From: Oscillospiraceae bacterium
GTDB taxonomy: Bacteria > Bacillota_A > Clostridia > Oscillospirales > Oscillospiraceae
Assembly (NCBI GenBank): GCA_017415945.1
Contig: JAFQDR010000172.1
Coordinates: 1-8,920 of the forward strand
Direction: 5' to 3'
Length of the DNA: 8,920 bases
Shown here: positions 1 through 6,074 of the stretch, piece after piece
Layout: each line of letters starts with the position of its first letter
Position numbering within the stretch: the stretch's first letter is position 1
Position numbers and translations under genes: made by a program
The notes under the pieces: generated by a model
The model's database searches: none
What the model saw: the letters and a program-made list of their open reading frames with translations, nothing else
Told to the model about the DNA's origin: nothing

Positions 1-223
1 TATCCTTTTTGCGGGAAAGACCGAATCTGCCGCCTAGCAGGCTGAATAACTGTCCGCGTCCGCAGTAGCGGTTGCAGTAACCTTTGGTGCCTTTTGCAAT
101 GGAGATGATCAGCGGAATGAAGAAACAAAACAGCCCAAGCCACGCAAACAGGATGTTAAAGAAGCCCAGTACCAGATAAGTCAGCGATACGATCCAGAGA
201 TAGTCATACCATTTCTTCTTCAT
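1..223 (-). CDS. Membrane Fe-S-associated protein, NapH/NosR-like (partial, N-terminus only)
   Basis: The first 74 codons are visible; the gene continues past the left edge of the window. After a short basic start (MKKKW) come two closely spaced hydrophobic segments, roughly residues 8-24 and 26-43. A cytoplasmic-type loop follows with C50-x3-C54-x-R-G-Q-L-F. Polytopic proteins with Cys-x3-Cys-x-RGQ (the NapH/NosR/CcoG-like group, often annotated as 4Fe-4S binding proteins) pass electrons or help assemble redox centres at the membrane; placing this gene there is an inference from the motif. Its ATG overlaps the TGA of the upstream ferredoxin gene (ATGA, 220-223), so the two are probably translationally coupled and act together. 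The exact partner and reaction cannot be told from this fragment. Confidence 0.7.
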   Translation of the reverse strand, partial: MKKKWYDYLWIVSLTYLVLGFFNILFAWLGLFCFFIPLIISIAKGTKGYCNRYCGRGQLFSLLGGRFGLSRKKD

Positions 224-429
224 ACGATCACCTCTCGAATCTCAATCACAGATGCCGGACATTCCTTCATGCATTTGCCGCAACCAACGCATTTGGATGC
301 ATTGACCCGGGCATACAGGCCGCGATATACTGCTATGGCATCTATCGGACAGACTTTCATACAACATCCACACGCAACGCAGTCCTTCTCTGCAACAAAA
401 GCCCTTTTTTTCTTCCGGATAACCGCCAT
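220..429 (-). CDS. 2[4Fe-4S] ferredoxin, bacterial type
   Basis: This small soluble electron carrier has 69 residues, a little longer than the classical clostridial ferredoxins of about 55. Two cluster motifs are complete: C17-x2-C20-x2-C23-x3-C27-P and C47-x2-C50-x2-C53-x3-C57-P. An extra Cys22 lies inside the first motif. The N-terminus is basic (MAVIRKKKR). The ATG at 427-429 is supported by AGGAGG (437-442, minus strand) at a 7-nt spacing. It is the first gene of a minus-strand unit, and its stop codon overlaps the start of the membrane Fe-S protein, so it probably feeds electrons to or from that protein. It could also serve as a general ferredoxin. Confidence 0.93.
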   Translation of the reverse strand: MAVIRKKKRAFVAEKDCVACGCCMKVCPIDAIAVYRGLYARVNASKCVGCGKCMKECPASVIEIREVIV

Positions 430-457
430 ACAAATTCCTCCTTGTGTTTGTTGTTTA

Positions 458-466
458 ATTATAACA
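458..466 (-). promoter_or_regulatory. Extended -10 promoter of the ferredoxin operon
   Basis: On the minus strand this reads TGTTATAAT, a perfect extended -10 (TG-N-TATAAT). Transcription should start near 451-452, giving a leader of about 22 nt before the ferredoxin ATG. No convincing -35 hexamer lies 16-18 bp upstream. That fits an activator-dependent promoter using the palindrome at 484-498. Confidence 0.65.
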
Positions 467-483
467 TAAATATACTTGATTTC

Positions 484-498
484 CGTGATGACATCACA
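484..498. promoter_or_regulatory. Palindromic operator, GTGAT-N3-ATCAC (ferredoxin side)
   Basis: The sequence is CGTGATGACATCACA, with perfect arms GTGAT and ATCAC around a 3-nt centre. The centre (491) lies 28 nt from the first base of the ferredoxin -10 box, about -40 from the predicted start. A near copy (12 of 15 bases identical) sits at 688-702 upstream of the divergent gene. The arms resemble CRP/FNR-family sites (TGTGA...TCACA), but with one base less between the half-sites. The binding protein is not encoded in this window. Confidence 0.55.
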
Positions 499-687
499 TA
501 AAGGCTTCTATCAGTACAGTGTGAATAGTTTTTTGGTAAGATCATACTGAAATTAATATGCCACTTATTTTATTTACGGTGCCAGTGGCGGAGCATACCG
601 TGTCAATTTCCATCCTTATGTCTGTGAAAAACTAATGAGCGCTGAGTTGATTTTCGGTTGTATAAAAATTGACCGGTATGGGGATTT
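499..687. other. Intergenic region between divergent redox operons, no gene called
   Basis: No gene with a ribosome binding site is visible here. One plus-strand frame stays open without a usable start from about 556 to 735. It could be a decayed gene end, but it resembles no family I know, and its tail overlaps the promoter of the thioredoxin-reductase gene. A TTGACC at 669-674 could serve as a -35 for an alternative start with TATCAT at 693-698. Confidence 0.4.
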
Positions 688-702
688 TGTGATATCATCA
701 CA
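688..702. promoter_or_regulatory. Palindromic operator, GTGAT-N3-ATCAC (Trx-TrxR side)
   Basis: The sequence is TGTGATATCATCACA, a 6+3+6 inverted repeat. Its centre (695) is 29 nt upstream of the -10 box at 724-729, about -41 from the predicted start, the classic class II CRP/FNR activator position. It matches the ferredoxin-side site in arms, spacing and distance to the -10. If the alternative TTGACC/TATCAT promoter is the real one, the site would cover the -10 and act as a repressor site instead. Confidence 0.55.
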
Positions 703-723
703 GAAAAGAAGCTCTGCTTCAGA

Positions 724-729
724 TATACT
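724..729 (+). promoter_or_regulatory. Probable -10 box of the Trx-TrxR gene
   Basis: TATACT matches TATAAT at 5 of 6 positions. The expected start is near 736. The hexamer 17 bp upstream (CAGAAA) is not a -35, which again suggests activation from the palindrome at 688-702. Confidence 0.5.
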
Positions 730-756
730 ATAACTAAATAAATGAAATGATTAATG

Positions 757-763
757 AAAGGGG
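757..763 (+). promoter_or_regulatory. Ribosome binding site that decides the Trx-TrxR start
   Basis: AAAGGGG lies 8 nt before the ATG at 772. An in-frame ATG at 754 would place this site inside the coding region and has no Shine-Dalgarno sequence of its own, so 772 is the better start. Confidence 0.7.
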
Positions 764-771
764 CTGGCGTA

Positions 772-2022
772 ATGGCAGCTATCAATATAAATTCAAAGAA
801 ACTCAAGGAAATGATTGAGAATAAGAAGACCTTTTTGGTAGATTTCTGGGCACCTTGGTGTCCGCACTGCCGAAAAATCAATCCGGCATACGAACAGATC
901 GCTGAGCAGTATGCAGGCACACTGGAAGTTGTGAAGCTTGACATAGACGAGGACGACAGCCTATGGCAGGAACTGCAGATTGAGCTGATTCCCACACTCA
1001 GACTGTATGTGAACGGGAATCCCGTTGATTCCATTGTAGCGCCCGAATCCAAAGCGGTTATTGAGGAGTTCCTTTACGAAATTCTCCCCAAACAGAAAAA
1101 GGAAGTGAAAAGTCACGTTTACGATATGATCATCATCGGCGGTGGTCCCGGTGGATACACGGCAGCACTGTATGCAGCAAGAGCAGGGCTTGATACGCTG
1201 GTAATTGAAAAGCTTTCTGCAGGTGGACAGATGGCGCTGACCCATCAGATCGACAACTATCTGGGCTTTGTGGATGGTATCAGCGGCTGGGAGCTGGCAG
1301 AACAGATGCAGCGGCAAGCAGAACGGTTCGGTGCAAAGACAAAGAATGCGGAAGTTCGCAGCGTGGAGTTGAAAGGCAAACCGAAGACTGTGGAAACCAG
1401 CGAAGGAACCTTCTATGGAAAAACAATCGTATTGGCGACGGGGGCGAATCCCAGAGAATTGGGCGTATCCCATGAAAAGAATCTGGTTGGCCGAGGCGTT
1501 GCCTATTGTGCGTCCTGCGACGGTATGTTCTACAAAGGAAAGACTGTGGTAGTTGTAGGGGGCGGCAACACGGCAGCGGCAGATGCGCTGCTTTTAAGCC
1601 GCATTGCGGAGAAGGTTATTATTGTTCACCGTAGGGACAGTCTTCGGGCGACGAAAATCTACCATGAACCTTTGATGAAGGCTGAGAATGTAGAATTCCG
1701 CTGGAACAATGTGGTGACAGAACTGCTGCATGATGGTAAGCTTACCGGAGTTCGGCTGAAGGATGTACACACCGGTGAGGAAACGGTATGTGCGGTGGAT
1801 GGAGTATTCGTCAGTGTAGGCAGAAATCCCGCTACGGAGCTTGTGGTGGGTCAAATTGAACTGGATAAGGACGGTTATATTGTTGCAGGGGAAAACACCG
1901 AAACCAATATCCCCGGTGTATATGCTGTGGGGGATGTGAGAACCAAGCTGCTTAGGCAGGTGGTCACTGCTGTAGCAGATGGAGCTATGGCTGTTCACAT
2001 GGCGGAAGAATATCTGTGTTGA
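772..2022 (+). CDS. Thioredoxin-thioredoxin reductase fusion (FAD, NADPH-dependent disulfide reductase)
   Basis: The protein has 416 residues when started at 772. Residues 1 to about 105 form a thioredoxin fold with WAPWC30-P-H-C33 and the cis-proline at I73-P74. A Lys/Glu-rich linker (about 106-114) leads into a low-molecular-weight thioredoxin reductase. That part shows the FAD-binding GGGPGG (123-128), the redox-active C246-A-S-C249-D, the NADP-binding GGGNTAAADA (263-272), HRRDSLRA (286-293) with the arginines typical of NADPH specificity, and the C-terminal FAD motif GDV (388-390). The enzyme should move electrons from NADPH through FAD and Cys246/Cys249 to the fused CPHC site, and then to cytosolic disulfides. 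The domain order is the reverse of the known Mycobacterium leprae TrxR-Trx fusion. CPHC, instead of the usual CGPC, is expected to make the thioredoxin centre more oxidising. The last residue is a cysteine. The gene is monocistronic, with a terminator 43 nt after the stop codon. Confidence 0.93.
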   Translation: MAAININSKKLKEMIENKKTFLVDFWAPWCPHCRKINPAYEQIAEQYAGTLEVVKLDIDEDDSLWQELQIELIPTLRLYVNGNPVDSIVAPESKAVIEEFLYEILPKQKKEVKSHVYDMIIIGGGPGGYTAALYAARAGLDTLVIEKLSAGGQMALTHQIDNYLGFVDGISGWELAEQMQRQAERFGAKTKNAEVRSVELKGKPKTVETSEGTFYGKTIVLATGANPRELGVSHEKNLVGRGVAYCASCDGMFYKGKTVVVVGGGNTAAADALLLSRIAEKVIIVHRRDSLRATKIYHEPLMKAENVEFRWNNVVTELLHDGKLTGVRLKDVHTGEETVCAVDGVFVSVGRNPATELVVGQIELDKDGYIVAGENTETNIPGVYAVGDVRTKLLRQVVTAVADGAMAVHMAEEYLC

Positions 2023-2064
2023 ACATAATGTTCAGCAATGATTTATATGGATAAGATAAACCAT

Positions 2065-2105
2065 AAAAAGCGGAGGAGACTGTGAAGTTTACTCCGCTTT
2101 TTTTT
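2065..2105 (+). terminator. Rho-independent terminator of the Trx-TrxR gene
   Basis: An 11-bp stem (AAAAAGCGGAG with CTCCGCTTTTT), a 16-nt loop and a run of eight T begin 43 nt after the stop codon. Confidence 0.88.
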
Positions 2106-2383
2106 GAAAGCTACCGGCTTACACCAAGCTGTATAGTACAGCAATGAAGAGTATTAATAAGGTTTAAGCAATATCAGCAGCTAATTTGCAAAAAGCAGGA
2201 ACAAATCAATCTCTTGTTAAGTCAAAGGAGGCTATACTGCCGTAGGAACGTCTGTTTGTTTCAGTCTAATTTAATTTTTTTGGAATTTGCCAATGGAGGG
2301 TGGAAACGACTACACTTTAACGGCAGAGTGTGGTATTCTTGAGTTATTCAAAGATACCAATGCCTTCAGAGAGAATGAGGATT
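2106..2383. other. Degraded intergenic DNA with gene relics
   Basis: No intact gene is seen. A plus-strand frame from about 2106 to 2236 reads through one internal TAA before ending at TAG, as a decayed gene tail would. A second frame (ATG 2293 to TAA 2424, 43 codons) overlaps the start of the J-domain fragment in another frame and resembles no family I recognise. A 6+3+6 palindrome (GCTGTATAGTACAGC) lies at 2128-2142. There is no clear promoter. Confidence 0.35.
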
Positions 2384-2509
2384 ATGGACTGGACGATTTT
2401 GGGGATCAATCCTACGAAGGATAAGAAGGAGATTACGACAGCTTACCGTACGAAGGTGATGCAGTGTTTTTTGATGCGATTGTATAACGAATGCAACGCG
2501 GGGGGATAG
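2384..2509 (+). pseudogene. Truncated J-domain (DnaJ-like) gene fragment
   Basis: From the ATG at 2384 the first 24 residues read as helices I-II of a J domain: MDWTILGINPT, then D-K-K-E-I and A-Y-R-T-K. Such a domain normally continues to an HPD-type motif (some clostridial proteins have NPED) and a third helix. Here J-domain similarity stops at about 2455, exactly where the 46-bp repeat begins (2454). The frame then reads through the repeat and ends at TAG 2507-2509 after 41 residues. No good ribosome binding site is present. I read it as a gene remnant cut by the event that placed the repeat. The family call rests on the W-x-I-L-G-I-x-P-T and A-Y-R pattern alone. Confidence 0.55.
2454..2499 (+). 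repeat. 46-bp direct repeat, copy 1 (left flank of catabolic cassette)
   Basis: All 46 bases are identical to 7453-7498 in the same orientation, about 5.0 kb apart. The copy starts with AGGTGATGCAGTG, which in copy 2 is the loop end and right arm of the esterase-operon terminator. Here the left arm is missing and replaced by J-domain coding sequence, so copy 1 is probably the truncated or recombined one. Confidence 0.9.
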
Positions 2510-2520
2510 TGCGTTGCATT
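2490..2520. other. Hairpin, 10-bp perfect stem
   Basis: AATGCAACGC and GCGTTGCATT flank an 11-nt G-rich loop. The left arm is the last ten bases of the 46-bp repeat and the right arm lies just outside it. There is no T-tract, so it is not a standard terminator. The counterpart at copy 2 lacks the right arm. Confidence 0.6.
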
Positions 2521-2559
2521 GACCGGTCGTGTATCACAGTTGTGTAGATTAGCCAACGG

Positions 2560-2599
2560 GGTGCGATGGAAGGGATTCGAACCCCCGAGGGAGCGGGGG
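2560..2599 (-). other. tRNA 3'-end-like remnant (T-arm and acceptor strand only)
   Basis: On the minus strand, GGGGG-TTCGAAT-CCCTT forms a T-arm with the consensus GGTTCGAATCC, though two of its five pairs are G-U. It is followed by a 7-nt acceptor-like strand CCATCGC, then ACC and C in place of the final A. No matching GCGATGG 5' acceptor strand, D-arm or anticodon arm is found in the 100 nt where they should be. This is therefore not a functional tRNA. It could be a tRNA fragment left at an integration site, or chance. An overlapping GC-only hairpin (CCCCCG/CGGGGG, 2582-2599) covers the same bases. Confidence 0.35.
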
Positions 2600-2631
2600 A
2601 ATCTAACATTAGAAATTCATAATGATGCCAT

Positions 2632-2666
2632 AAAAGCAGACACCCAACAGTGAGTGTCTGCTTTTT
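2632..2666. terminator. Bidirectional terminator downstream of the AraC-family gene
   Basis: A 12-bp perfect stem (AAAAGCAGACAC with GTGTCTGCTTTT) and a 10-nt loop give TTTTT on the plus strand and TTTT on the minus strand. It lies 30 nt beyond the stop codon of the regulator gene and would end its transcript. It may also stop plus-strand readthrough from the left. Confidence 0.85.
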
Positions 2667-2695
2667 GCTTGAGCGATAGAATCATAAGGAGGAGT

Positions 2696-3652
2696 TTATG
2701 TTTTCCCACAGAAATGGGAACGGTACTGCTTTGGAGAAATACCGAACTCCTTTTTGAATGCACGGTAAAAGCTCGTATAGTCGCCGAAGCCGGATCTGAT
2801 TGCGGTTTCCTCCAAGGGGGTGCCCGACTCGATCAACGTTTTGGCTGCAATCAGTCTGCGCTGGGTTACATATCGATAAAAGCTGATTCCCAGCTTCTGC
2901 TTAAACAGATGGCTGATCGTGCTGCTGCTGACATAAAATCCCTTTGCGAGATCGGTCAGGGTGATGGAATCTGTGTAATTTTGCTCGATGTGTGCCATCA
3001 GCATATCCAGCAGCTGGGGCGTTTCGGCTTGCAGTATGGGGGCGCTGCGATCGTCGGCGGCACGTTTCAGGTTAGCCAATAGCACCATGGTATTGCCGAT
3101 AACAGCAGCCTCCCAGCCGTCTGCCCGGTGTTCCGATTCCCGGACACCCTCTGCAAAGCGCTCTCTCAGAAACTCCCATTTTGTGCCGTTGGTACGTACC
3201 ATTGCAAATCGGCTGTTGGCATCTGAGAAGGGAGAATGATACAGGGAACGGAAACCCTCCATAAATTTGGGACTGATCCAGATGACATATCGCTCGTAAG
3301 GCACGGTCATCTCCTCCGGCAGCAGAGGGCGATGGCTGACACCGGGAGGCACAAAGATAATGTCTCCCGACTGCAGGCGGTATCGCTCCGAGCCTACCAA
3401 ATATTCCGCACCGCAGTCATTGCAGCAGTACAGCAGCTCATAAAAAGAATGGCTGTGCAGATTCATGTGTGCGTTGGACCAGCTGGTATCTCGATGGGTG
3501 TCCACGTGCTCCGAACTCATTTCCAGTTCTTGATAAATGGCCGAAGGATCCATGTCCAGAAGCGCCACCTGCTCCGATAGCCACTGCTGCAGGGCTTTTC
3601 CTGTCAAATCGGGCAGGCCTGCGCTGAGACGTTTCAATTCGCTCAATTTCAT
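2696..3652 (-). CDS. AraC-family transcriptional regulator (cupin sensor plus double HTH)
   Basis: The protein has 318 residues, typical for the family. After an N-terminal helical stretch, residues about 62-108 form the cupin-like ligand-binding core, with LHSHSFYELLY (65-75) and GDIIFVPPGVSH (96-107). The C-terminal 100 residues hold two helix-turn-helix units: TLTDLAKGFYVSSSTISHLFK (about 231-251) and the conserved ETAIRSGFGDYTSFYRAFKKEFGISPKQYR (about 282-311). The start at 3650-3652 is chosen because TAGGCGGTGAT (3656-3666, minus) fits a Shine-Dalgarno well; an in-frame ATG at 3700 would lie in the -35 region of the predicted promoter. Divergent to the transporter operon with about 150 bp between starts, it most likely senses the imported compound or a product and activates that operon. 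Confidence 0.93.
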   Translation of the reverse strand: MKLSELKRLSAGLPDLTGKALQQWLSEQVALLDMDPSAIYQELEMSSEHVDTHRDTSWSNAHMNLHSHSFYELLYCCNDCGAEYLVGSERYRLQSGDIIFVPPGVSHRPLLPEEMTVPYERYVIWISPKFMEGFRSLYHSPFSDANSRFAMVRTNGTKWEFLRERFAEGVRESEHRADGWEAAVIGNTMVLLANLKRAADDRSAPILQAETPQLLDMLMAHIEQNYTDSITLTDLAKGFYVSSSTISHLFKQKLGISFYRYVTQRRLIAAKTLIESGTPLEETAIRSGFGDYTSFYRAFKKEFGISPKQYRSHFCGKT

Positions 3653-3671
3653 ATAATCACCGCCTAAGGGA

Positions 3672-3700
3672 AGTGTAGCACAGGTTTGCGAGATGTGCAA
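3672..3700 (-). promoter_or_regulatory. Promoter of the AraC-family gene
   Basis: On the minus strand, TTGCAC (3695-3700) and TACACT (3672-3677) are separated by exactly 17 bp, with TG one base before the -10 (extended -10). The -35 is only a partial match. A TTTGCG motif (3685-3690, plus strand) falls inside the spacer, so autoregulation is plausible. Confidence 0.55.
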
Positions 3701-3732
3701 TGTTTGGTGCAGTTATCGCAATTCACTTTGCG
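3685..3732 (+). promoter_or_regulatory. Candidate AraC-regulator half-sites, TTTGCG direct repeats
   Basis: TTTGCG occurs at 3685-3690 and 3727-3732, 42 bp apart, close to four helical turns and on the same strand. An inverted partner, CGCAA (3717-3721), faces the second copy. The first lies within the regulator's own promoter and the second about -38 from the transporter start. This is the layout expected for an AraC-type protein that activates one side and restrains the other. The assignment is inferred from position only. Confidence 0.4.
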
Positions 3733-3755
3733 GAAATTGTTTTGTATCATTGAGA

Positions 3756-3777
3756 TAGAATCGCGGAGAGTATCCGC
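3756..3777 (+). promoter_or_regulatory. -10 box and leader hairpin of the transporter operon
   Basis: TAGAAT (3756-3761) is the best -10. No proper -35 lies 16-18 bp upstream, consistent with activator dependence. Immediately downstream, at the expected start of transcription, GCGGA-N5-TCCGC (3763-3777) forms a small inverted repeat that may be an operator or a 5'-leader hairpin. Confidence 0.45.
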
Positions 3778-3802
3778 AAGAAAGAAATGGGAGGAATTCT
3801 CA

Positions 3803-5194
3803 ATGGCAAGAATCGATAAATCCGTACGTCCTTTCGGCGTAAAGGACCAGGTTGGTTATGTTCTGGGCGACATGGCCGGCAGCTTCGTAAACCTGTTTGT
3901 AGACGCATATTTCCTGACCTTCTGCACTTATGCGCTGGGCATTGATGCAGCTTGGATGGCAGGTCTGTTCTTGGTTGCACGTCTCTGGGACGCAATTAAC
4001 GACCCCATCATCGGTACCTTCCCCGACCGCTGGCATCTGGGTAAGGGTAAGGACAAGTTTACACCTTGGATCAAGCTGTTCATGATCCCTCTGGCTATGA
4101 GCGGCATTCTGTGCTTTACCAAGGTTCCCTTTGAAGGCGTTGTGCTCCACGCATACGTGGCATTCGCTTATGTATTCTTTGGCATGAGCTACACCGGTAC
4201 CTCCATGCCCTTCGGTGCTATGGCAAACGTTGTTACCGTTGACCCTCTGGAACGCTCTAAGCTGTCCCGCGCCCGTTCCATCGGCGGCGGTCTGGTAGGT
4301 GCGGTTGCTCTGGGGGCTGTGCCTGTGTTCTGCTTTGACGCAAACGAAAACATCATTCCTCAGAACTTTACCATTCTGGCTGTTGTATTCGGTATTCTGT
4401 CCATTGCCAGCTATCTGGCTCTGTGCGGTCTGACCAAGGAACGCGTTCGTGAAGAAGAAAAGGACGAAGGCGAAAAGTTCGAATACAAGAAGGTCATTAA
4501 GGCTGCGCTGCAGAACCGTCCTCTGATTGGTGTTATGATCGCTACCATCGGCTCCATGCTGACGATCACCGGCTCCAGCCAGACCTACAGCTACATTTAC
4601 AAAGAAGTTTATCACAACACCGACATGATCATGATCTCTACCGTAGCATCCATTCCCTTCATGATCGTGGTATTCCCTCTGATCCCCAAGATGGTAGACA
4701 AGTTCGGCAAGCGCAAGGTGATCCTGTTTACCGCTGCGTTCTCTCTGGCTGCCAGCGTTGTCCGTATCTTCTTCTACATTGAAAACGTTTACGTTTATAC
4801 CGCCCTGAACATTCTGACTCTCATCGGTCAGACCGCATTTACTATGTTGATCTGGGCGCTGGTTTCCGACTGTCTGGATTACAGTGAATGGAAGACCGGT
4901 GTCCGCTCTGACGGCAGTATGTACAGCCTGTATACCTTCAGCCGTAAGATTGGTTCCACCGTTGCATCCACCGGCATTGCTTGGGGTCTGAGCTTCGTTG
5001 GCTATGTTTCCGGTGAAAATATTGTACAGACCGCAGAAGCTGTCAAGGGTATTTACTACCTGTGCAATGTGATCCCCACCTTGTGCTACGCACTGATTCT
5101 GGTGGGCATCGGCCTGATCTTCAATCTTGACAAGGCGAAGACCGACGAAATGTATGCAGCAATGGATGCAAAGCGCGCTGCTGCGGAACAGTGA
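3803..5194 (+). CDS. GPH-family cation symporter (MFS glycoside/pentoside/hexuronide type)
   Basis: The protein has 463 residues and is predicted to be a twelve-helix inner-membrane permease. Family marks are the N-terminal VGYVLGDMAGSF (17-28), the RLWDAINDPIIG loop (60-71) between helices 2 and 3, the charged central loop (about 210-230), and the second GPH signature DYSEWKTGVRSDGSMYS (359-375). GPH proteins import sugars, glycosides, uronides or related conjugates with Na+ or H+. The start at 3803 is set by GGGAGG (3789-3794) at 8 nt; an in-frame ATG at 3686 would lie in the divergent promoter region. It is the first gene of the operon, and its TGA overlaps a possible GTG start of the next gene. 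Codon choice differs mildly from its neighbours (strong CTG, GTT, ACC preference), as in a highly expressed gene. Confidence 0.92.
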   Translation: MARIDKSVRPFGVKDQVGYVLGDMAGSFVNLFVDAYFLTFCTYALGIDAAWMAGLFLVARLWDAINDPIIGTFPDRWHLGKGKDKFTPWIKLFMIPLAMSGILCFTKVPFEGVVLHAYVAFAYVFFGMSYTGTSMPFGAMANVVTVDPLERSKLSRARSIGGGLVGAVALGAVPVFCFDANENIIPQNFTILAVVFGILSIASYLALCGLTKERVREEEKDEGEKFEYKKVIKAALQNRPLIGVMIATIGSMLTITGSSQTYSYIYKEVYHNTDMIMISTVASIPFMIVVFPLIPKMVDKFGKRKVILFTAAFSLAASVVRIFFYIENVYVYTALNILTLIGQTAFTMLIWALVSDCLDYSEWKTGVRSDGSMYSLYTFSRKIGSTVASTGIAWGLSFVGYVSGENIVQTAEAVKGIYYLCNVIPTLCYALILVGIGLIFNLDKAKTDEMYAAMDAKRAAAEQ

Positions 5195-5199
5195 TTCCT

Positions 5200-6060
5200 A
5201 TGAAGAAAATTGACTTACATCTGCACCTGACCCCCTTTCAGCTGCCCAAAATCGGGAAGATGAATTTGGCAAGCGGGAAATCCATGCTTGCCCATTTGGA
5301 CGAGCTGGGGATCGAAAAGGGCGTGCTGATGTCGAGCGCAGAAAAAGGTCTGCCATTCGGCACCAACAAGGCGAACAAGAAGATCTGCGACAAGTATCCC
5401 GAACGCTACCGCTGGATGTGTGCGCTGAAGCCCGATCATCCCGAAACCGTGTATGACCGACTGAAGCATTATAAGGAGCAGGGGGCAATCGGTGTGGGTG
5501 AGCTGACGGTGAACCGCCGATTGGACGATCCCTTCCTGCAGGCACTGTTTGCGGCGGCAGAGCAGCTGGATATGCCTGTGACCATTCACATGAGCCCCGA
5601 AGCAGGGTATAGTTATGGTGTGGTGGATGAGCCCGGACTTCCTTTGTTGGAGCAGGTGCTCAAAAATTACCCGAAGTTGAAAATCCTCGGCCACAGTCAA
5701 ACCTTCTGGATTGAAATGAGCGGAGATGCCCCCAAGGATCGGGAAGGCCGCAACAGCTGGGGTGAGGGGCCTGTGAAGGCAGGCGGTCGTGTGCCGGAGC
5801 TGTTTGAAAAATACCCCAATCTCTATGGGGATCTGAGCGCCAACAGCGGCAGCTGCGCCATCATGCGTGACCCTGCGTTCGGACTTGCGTTTTTGGAAGC
5901 CTATGCCGATCGACTGTTCTTCGCAACGGATATGGTCAATACCGATATGGTATTCCCTTTGGGCGCATGGCTGGATGAGCAGGTGGCTGCGGGAAAACTC
6001 AGCTGTGAGGCTTACGAAAAGATCTGCCGTAAAAATGCGGAGCGGATCTTTGGCCTGTAA
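5200..6060 (+). CDS. Amidohydrolase_2-type TIM-barrel metalloenzyme (hydrolase or decarboxylase)
   Basis: The protein has 286 residues from the ATG at 5200. The probable metal-binding residues of the amidohydrolase superfamily are present in order: D5-L-H7-L-H9 at the end of strand 1, H130 (VTIHMSPE), H165 (ILGHSQ) and D244 (FATD) at strand 8, with G-D-L (210-212) before it. Family members cleave C-N, C-O or C-C bonds, including lactone hydrolysis and metal-dependent decarboxylation of aromatic acids; the substrate here is unknown. A GTG at 5191 overlaps the transporter stop (GTGA), is in frame and would add three residues. I prefer ATG 5200 because the HxH motif normally sits right at the N-terminus; neither start has a strong Shine-Dalgarno. 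The tight coupling to the symporter points to a cytosolic step on the imported compound. Confidence 0.88.
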   Translation: MKKIDLHLHLTPFQLPKIGKMNLASGKSMLAHLDELGIEKGVLMSSAEKGLPFGTNKANKKICDKYPERYRWMCALKPDHPETVYDRLKHYKEQGAIGVGELTVNRRLDDPFLQALFAAAEQLDMPVTIHMSPEAGYSYGVVDEPGLPLLEQVLKNYPKLKILGHSQTFWIEMSGDAPKDREGRNSWGEGPVKAGGRVPELFEKYPNLYGDLSANSGSCAIMRDPAFGLAFLEAYADRLFFATDMVNTDMVFPLGAWLDEQVAAGKLSCEAYEKICRKNAERIFGL

Positions 6061-6074
6061 TAAGGAGAACATCA

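Noticed and set aside
2021..2033. Palindrome GAACATAATGTTC over the Trx-TrxR stop codon, resembling a Gram-positive SOS (LexA) box.
   Set aside because: LexA boxes of this type have GAAC-N4-GTTC; here the spacing is N5, and the position over a stop codon has no promoter next to it.
2106..2695. Possible insertion sequence between the two gene blocks.
   Set aside because: No transposase frame, terminal inverted repeat pair or target-site duplication can be made out; only relics and the 46-bp repeat are supported.
2685..2757. AAGGAGG followed by an ATG at 2698 on the plus strand, opening a 19-codon frame.
   Set aside because: The frame lies antisense over the end of the AraC-family gene, is very short and has no promoter; the Shine-Dalgarno match looks accidental.
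2654..3580. Three plus-strand open frames of 83-142 codons opposite the AraC-family gene.
   Set aside because: They are antisense shadows of a gene with clear domains and a good start, and show no motifs of their own.
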